A stretch of DNA of 64,000 nucleotides from Sycobia sp. Sy_11 (lineage: Eukaryota; Arthropoda; Insecta; Hymenoptera; Epichrysomallidae), in the NCBI GenBank assembly GCA_018907035.1, contig JACCIC010000001.1, forward strand, positions 6,451,001-6,515,000, written 5' to 3'. Both the position numbers and the translations under genes were made by a program. The number at the start of each line of letters is the position of its first letter. The first letter of the stretch is position 1. Shown piece by piece: positions 58,960 to 64,000 of the stretch. The notes under the pieces were generated by a model that was not told where the DNA came from, ran no database searches, and worked only from the letters and a program-made list of their open reading frames with translations.

Positions 58960-60160
58960 TTAAGAATTGTAACAGTGCATACGGGGCGAGTCCACCTCGG
59001 GCCGCGTCTCGACTCGCTCTAAGCTGTGAAATAGTACACAAGGTCTCTCAACGAGTCTAACCGCCCGCATCCGGCCCTTCCATACTTCTACGTCGATCGG
59101 CGCCACTAGATCACGTACTTCGACCTCTGTCCTTAGGCTTTCTACTGGCTGTTGTTGCCGGTCGAAGAACACCGGCGACACTTGGTCGACGTTTGGATCG
59201 CCGAGTTCATTGCGTGACAGAGCTCGTGTAAATGTAGGTGCCAATCTCGGTGATCCGGCTCCATAAATATGGAGATCATAGTCTTCCAGGTCCCGTTGCT
59301 GCATTCTACCGGGTTGATCTGCGAGCGGTATGGCGGAGTCATAACGTGCTTCACGTCATACTCTTCCAGAATCTTCTTGAAGATTTCATTCTCAAACTCG
59401 GTTCCGTTGACACTCGGGAAATAGTCGGGGTATTCCATTTAACAAAACCAGTTCTTCAAAAGCCCTAGCGATAAACTTGTAGTCGGCTCTCTTCAGTGTC
59501 TTTAGTTCGATCCAACAGGTCCTAGAAGACCAAGATGTACCTGTGCTGCCCCTTACTTGACGATATCGGAGACCGTTTGCGCAGGTTTATCTAACTGGTA
59601 CTCGGAACACTGGTGAATGTAAATATTGGTGTCGTAGTAAATTATTGCTCAGTCGTAATCTCTCATGATTCTCTCATAGGTTTTTTTGACCACTACGTGG
59701 CCATTTGATGTCTCTTCGTGCGCTTCTCGCAACCCTCTACCCCCATGGATCACTGGTACTACAAGTTTTCAATTCTTTTGGTCCTTCGTCATGTTCTGCA
59801 AAATGGGACCCCCATGATTTCCCTTCCAAATCCATGATTGGCCCTTCCGAAATAGTTTTACGAGCGGGATTTTCAACTCCGAATGTTTATCAATAAACCT
59901 TGAATAACCATGATTTTCAGCTCCGAATGTTTATCAATAAACCTTTAATAACCATGCCCAGTAACGAACGTAGCTACCTCGCGGTCTTTGTGGCTGGATA
60001 TTCCCACAACGGTGGTACTTTCTTTGGGTCCCGTCTCAGACCTTCACGATCCAACAAGAACCCAAGATATACCACTTGTGAACAACAAAATTCGCATTAC
60101 TTCTTATTCACTAATAGTCTAGCGAAACGATGTGGTCTCAGAATGACTCCGTAGCTACGA
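58960..60160 (-). pseudogene. Ty3/gypsy pol relic (RT end and integrase)
   Basis: Read on the minus strand from 60160. A reverse-transcriptase C-terminal block comes first (VVYLGFLLDREGLRRDPKKV, then a RSLLGM block), in broken frames. Next are remains of the integrase zinc-binding region (IHQCSEYQLDKPAQ), then the integrase core (NGTEFENEIFKKILEEY, TPPYRSQINPVE). The Asp normally before NGTEF is replaced by Val, so the catalytic triad is lost. Most of RNase H is missing between the two parts. Multiple frameshifts and stops; no LTRs identified. Confidence 0.8.
59868..59955. repeat. 44-bp tandem duplication inside the gypsy relic
   Basis: Two near-identical units beginning GATTTTCARCTCCGAATG. 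Confidence 0.85.
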
Positions 60161-61494
60161 TAATATCGTTTAAGAATCCGAATACGTTTATTTATTTGAT
60201 ATATTTGATCGAAATATATCTTTTTTATTGTTTATATTTGTTTATACAAACAGTAGACACAGAAAATGATATACGAAAGTCACCAGGTTTCCATGATAAA
60301 TTTCTTGTATAATATTTATCCTCGTCATTGTGTTATGATATAATTTATAGTTTGCAATAATACGTACCAGGATAAAAGGTGTATTCTTTATGTATTTTCA
60401 CAGGCATATTTCGAATCCGAATACCTGTTATGTTAATCGGCCTGTAGAATATTGTTTAAATTACCACTGCTCAAATAAATAAGAAATATATTAATAGTGT
60501 ACACCGGAAAATTTTTATTAGGAGCAACTGTTTCAACTGTTTCATTACTCTTTCTGAATAATTTATCCATACAAATTTTTTTAATAAATAAGCGTTAGAA
60601 CATTGAAGTTATTGTTATGATTTTTGAGCTTTCAATTTAAACAATAATTAAATCTATATTGCTGGAAAAGAAATCTGAGGGAATTGCATGCTTAAAATAA
60701 TCTAAATTAAATGTTTTCTATTTTTTAAGTAGTATAATATATATTTAATTTACTTATTTCTCTGAATAAATTATACATTCATTTTCGGCAATTTGCAGAT
60801 CAGAAGCACTAACTAATTGTTAATTTTACACGAATAAATGTTATAAACTTTTCTTTATAATATTATAAACAAAAGCTATAAAAATATAAATTATATAAGT
60901 TATTAGAACGGAGACAATTTATATTAAGTTATACATTTAGTACTAAGAAATTATGATTATTCAATTATATTGAAGCAAGATTTTACAGTAGTAATACTGG
61001 GTAATTTTGTTTTCTCACCATCACTACGACAAACTTCTCACGTTATTAAACAGTAGTCTATAGGTATTTGTTAGATTTTATTTGTATATATATTAGAGAG
61101 TTATGATTATTAAAATATAGTTTACAAGTATGTATATAATCTATACAATATTTAGAGATTAGTATAAGTTATCTCTATTACACAAACACGTGTATGTACT
61201 TGATCTCTCTCAGGTCAACTATGCCGTGTTGCTTTTCCGCCCGACAATCGCCCCTCCTGCTTGTACTAATGACTGTATATACGCACATTTTATATGCATA
61301 AGAACATGCTTCACACATTTATTCTTTATAAACTATAGATATGTACGCTTCCTACATTCGGTCATCCTGGTTAATCATCGGTCTCGGTTGATTCTACCTA
61401 CGCTGACAACACGATCGTCTCTAAAGGTCCTTCACTTGAGCCAACTCCTTTGACGTCATACATATTATTGAACTTTGCTTTTAAATAATCTAAC
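60161..61494. other. Non-coding DNA, no gene seen
   Basis: AT-rich, except a slightly GC-richer part near 61.2-61.45 kb with a motif-free open frame. Confidence 0.5.
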
Positions 61495-61587
61495 TCGTTT
61501 GAAAATTACCTAGTTTTATTAATGATACAAATCGTTTGAAAATAACCTAGTTTTGTTAATGATACAAATCGTTTGAAAATAACCTAA
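61495..61587. repeat. 37-bp tandem repeat, 2.5 copies
   Basis: Unit starts TCGTTTGAAAATWACCTAG at 61495, 61532 and 61569. Confidence 0.9.
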
Positions 61588-61628
61588 AGTTTTAACCTCA
61601 TTATTTCCTATGCCTGTTATTAACATTT

Positions 61629-61895
61629 TCACTTCGATAAGTTTCGCATTGTATAGTTTGTTATGGTGGTTTCATGCCCAAATTTTTCACATTTAAAATA
61701 TTTTTTCCCGATCTCCTTAAATTTACAGTTGCTTTCACGATGCCCGCCTTCAGCACAGTTGAAACAACGCAGTTCATCTGTTCCGTGATAATATAATATT
61801 GTACTGGGATTGTAAATGAATTTTTTAACAATATATGATAACTGTTTTAATATTTTAAAAATCGAACACAAATAATAAATTACAAGTATTAACAT
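61629..61895 (-). pseudogene. Gag-type zinc-knuckle fragment
   Basis: Contains CFNCAEGGHRESNC, a perfect CX2CX4HX4C zinc knuckle of a retroelement nucleocapsid. A second knuckle follows that has lost its spacing (FKCEKFGHE). Sequence before it is AT-rich and unlike gag. It may belong with the gypsy relic 1.5 kb downstream on the same strand or to another element. Confidence 0.6.
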
Positions 61896-61964
61896 CTTGA
61901 TATTTCGGAGGCTGATCAGAAAAAGTGCCGCTCAAGCGTTTTCAAACAGTTTTATTCGCCTTCG

Positions 61965-62032
61965 TTGCTATGGAGATGTTTTTTACGATTTTTTTCTTTT
62001 TGTTATTTATAAGTGAAACATCTCCATAGCAA
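61965..62032. repeat. 17-bp inverted repeat (hairpin)
   Basis: TTGCTATGGAGATGTTT at 61965-61981 and its exact complement at 62016-62032, loop 34 nt. It could be a hairpin or paired ends of a very small element. Confidence 0.8.
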
Positions 62033-62112
62033 TGAACAAATGAATAATTAATAAAATAGTTGATAAATTTAGCAATGAACAAATGAATAATTAATAAAAT
62101 AATTGATAAATT
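62028..62112. repeat. 43-bp tandem duplication
   Basis: Unit AGCAATGAACAAATGAATAA... repeated at 62028 and 62071 with one or two changes. Confidence 0.9.
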
Positions 62113-62350
62113 AATTAATAACTATATTCATTATATACATTAATAATTAGGTGTAATTATATAAACCGCTCGCAACATTCCAATGCATTTAATTTTGATA
62201 TCATTTTAAATATATTTATAACCAACAATAGAGCTGAGACTTTGAGTTTATTTAAATAAAACCAAACTAGTAACTTGAATATATTTTTTAATAACAAATT
62301 TTGCCCTGAGCAGAGACCAGAAAAGCAATGACTCAAACGGTCTTACGGCG
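62113..62350. other. AT-rich non-coding DNA
   Basis: Nothing recognised. Confidence 0.5.
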
Positions 62351-62823
62351 CTATTTTATATCATCATTAGGCTTCTTCTTCTCTCCGCCGTAGGATGTCT
62401 TCATGGATTCTTCTTGATTTGATTTCTTCTTGACACTATTTATTTTTAAATTATATGCATCTTTTACAGGCTTTCTTAATTTGTTCCAATGTTTCATGAC
62501 ATCGTCATTATGGACAAATTTTTTTGAAGACTTCATAGCTTTTATCATTTGATGCAAGAATATTTTCACATAATACTTTTTTGTCATCTATAGTTAAATT
62601 CCTTGCAAATGTGATTTTGTCATTATACTCGTGGGATCCATTTTGAGGTGACTGCTGGATTATGATTCAGAGCTGTCTTCTGACGAGAACGACGATGACA
62701 CTTTGATTTTGTTTTTATTATTTTGCTCGGGCAACTGTTTTTTTTAAAAGTCGGTGAAAGACTGGTCGTTTGCTGACATGACTGGCTATTCATATACCCA
62801 GGAGCGTTGTAAAAAAATCCCAT
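62351..62823 (-). other. Lys/Ser-rich open frames downstream of the capsid relic
   Basis: Two minus-strand frames (about 66 and 78 codons) rich in Lys, Asn and Ser. They follow the capsid-type relic in the same orientation and may be remains of another gene of that element. No motif recognised. Confidence 0.3.
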
Positions 62824-62850
62824 CGCTCACTAAGCTACTTGTTTAACTTG

Positions 62851-63521
62851 TCATCTGATAGTTATAAGATCTCCTCCGAAATTTGCTAGATCTCTGTTTT
62901 GATCAACAATGCGTAATTCTATATGATCTATACACTTGACAGTTATTTGAAGGTAAGTGACATACGTAGGTACTTCAATGATCTTATATCCTAGCGGCAC
63001 TGCAGGAAAGAACTCGTGAATTGTGTGCACACGACGTTCATTTATATAGGCACCTGTTATAATACTACACTCTATTCTCAAGGAAGTTACCTTTAAAATG
63101 GTCACAGGTAAATCGGAATTGTGTATAAAACCTGCTGGTAAAATCCGCTGTTAAAAGCCCAAGAGTTGACCAATTGAATCTTTAGGTTCAAAGTTAATTT
63201 GATGACTCCACTCAATAACACTACGAAGCGTGCTATTATTAGGCTTAAGACTTAATATTATACCCTTAGAAGTTAATCTCTCCTTCAGATAATTTTTAAT
63301 ATCTTCAATTTCCTAACTGCCAGTCGGTAGGCAATTACTTCTTTATCGACATAAAATTTATTGTTATTTTCATCAGTATTGGGAATGGAGTTAAATGTTA
63401 AAAGCTCAATTAAATCTAAAACATAATTTTTATTAGATGAAAGTTCAATAGGAAGAAAATATTGAGCATCAAGAATAGATGATATACCGGAAAGCGTTAA
63501 AGTAAATGATTCATGCATCAT
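62851..63521 (-). pseudogene. Capsid-type protein relic, Polinton/adintovirus-like
   Basis: Minus strand. An N-terminal part (63521-63320, MMHESFTLTLSG...) and a C-terminal part (63105-62851, with HTIHEFFPAVPLGYKI) belong to one coding region. A third frame between them contains similar coding sense interrupted by stops. At least one frameshift (~63.32 kb) and two in-frame stops are present. The pattern resembles a family of uncharacterised structural-type proteins found in insect and cnidarian genomes beside Polinton/adintovirus-like genes. That link is from general knowledge and not tested here. No polymerase or integrase of such an element is seen in the window. The copy is old and non-functional. 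Confidence 0.55.
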
Positions 63522-64000
63522 GGCTAAGTTAAGAATGACATGTCTTACAAAATGTTTGAAATTATATAGAAATATAGAAATACTTGCAAGATTGTTACAT
63601 AAAAAGTACAGGCATAAATGACCGCAAATATATGTATTAAAATCCTAATATCTTTCATAATTATACATAATTTCAGCATGGCTAAATTATAATATAAGGT
63701 CTAAGGGTGACTATAAATCACCACGACTATCGAAATATAGTACTCTGTTGCCTCGCTTGCGATATGCGATCTAATGAGTTCCAGCACCGCTAACATCGTC
63801 AAGATTCACAATACCTGATTCATTATAATACGGACCATAAATTTTGACTCTTTTACAGAGCAGAATAAAAAAAAGTATACGGGAAGTATAGTTTTAATAG
63901 CTTATTGACTCTTATAACTCATCCGAATGGTCTTAGATTTGAAAATATATGGATATATTCAAAATCATTAAATCAACCACAATATAAGCATTTAGAAAAA
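63522..64000. other. Non-coding DNA to the window end
   Basis: No recognisable feature. The upstream part of the capsid-type relic's source element may lie beyond the window. Confidence 0.5.

Overview
The window reads as insect nuclear DNA. It is very AT-rich, carries at least 18 long (TA)n tracts plus GA, CA and GT microsatellites, and holds one gene with metazoan GT-AG introns. The mobile-element relics are typical of insects: a Jockey-clade LINE, mariner, P element/THAP9, Ty3/gypsy, a tRNA-related short repeat and a Polinton-like capsid fragment. A hymenopteran-like genome would fit, but the order is inference only.

Layout. 1-11.6 kb holds no gene I can support: microsatellites, an old repeat pair (2.5 and 4.3 kb), a tRNA-like short element (5.83-6.02 kb) and an internally deleted mariner inserted into a TA tract (8.13-8.98 kb). 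11.6-16.3 kb is a nest of mobile DNA: a 60-bp minisatellite, a GC-rich block with an Arg-rich open frame and two histone-type stem-loops, a broken P-element transposase, and one copy of a dispersed repeat ending in (ATATG)n. 16.3-21 kb is unassigned.

21.76-44.94 kb on the + strand is the one cellular gene I can reconstruct. Fourteen coding exons join with consistent phases into a six-finger C2H2 zinc-finger protein of 1090 residues. This includes an N-terminal mini-exon and a last exon reached through a 61-nt intron. The fingers lie at about residues 229-393. The long C-terminal part is acidic, with no domain I recognise. It is probably a nuclear DNA-binding regulator. A candidate cassette exon at 31.2 kb would truncate the protein after finger 3.

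44.9-64 kb is mainly repeat DNA. A second 60-bp minisatellite (47.77-48.18 kb) runs into another copy of the dispersed repeat. That copy is split by a 4.6-kb Jockey-type LINE on the minus strand (48.74-53.34 kb), flanked by a 9-bp target-site duplication. Further on lie a second tRNA-like element (57 kb), a decayed gypsy pol fragment (59-60.2 kb), a gag zinc-knuckle fragment (61.7 kb) and a decayed Polinton/adintovirus-like capsid-type gene (62.85-63.5 kb). None of the mobile elements appears intact. Splice sites, frames and repeat boundaries were read by eye; no alignment or database search was run.
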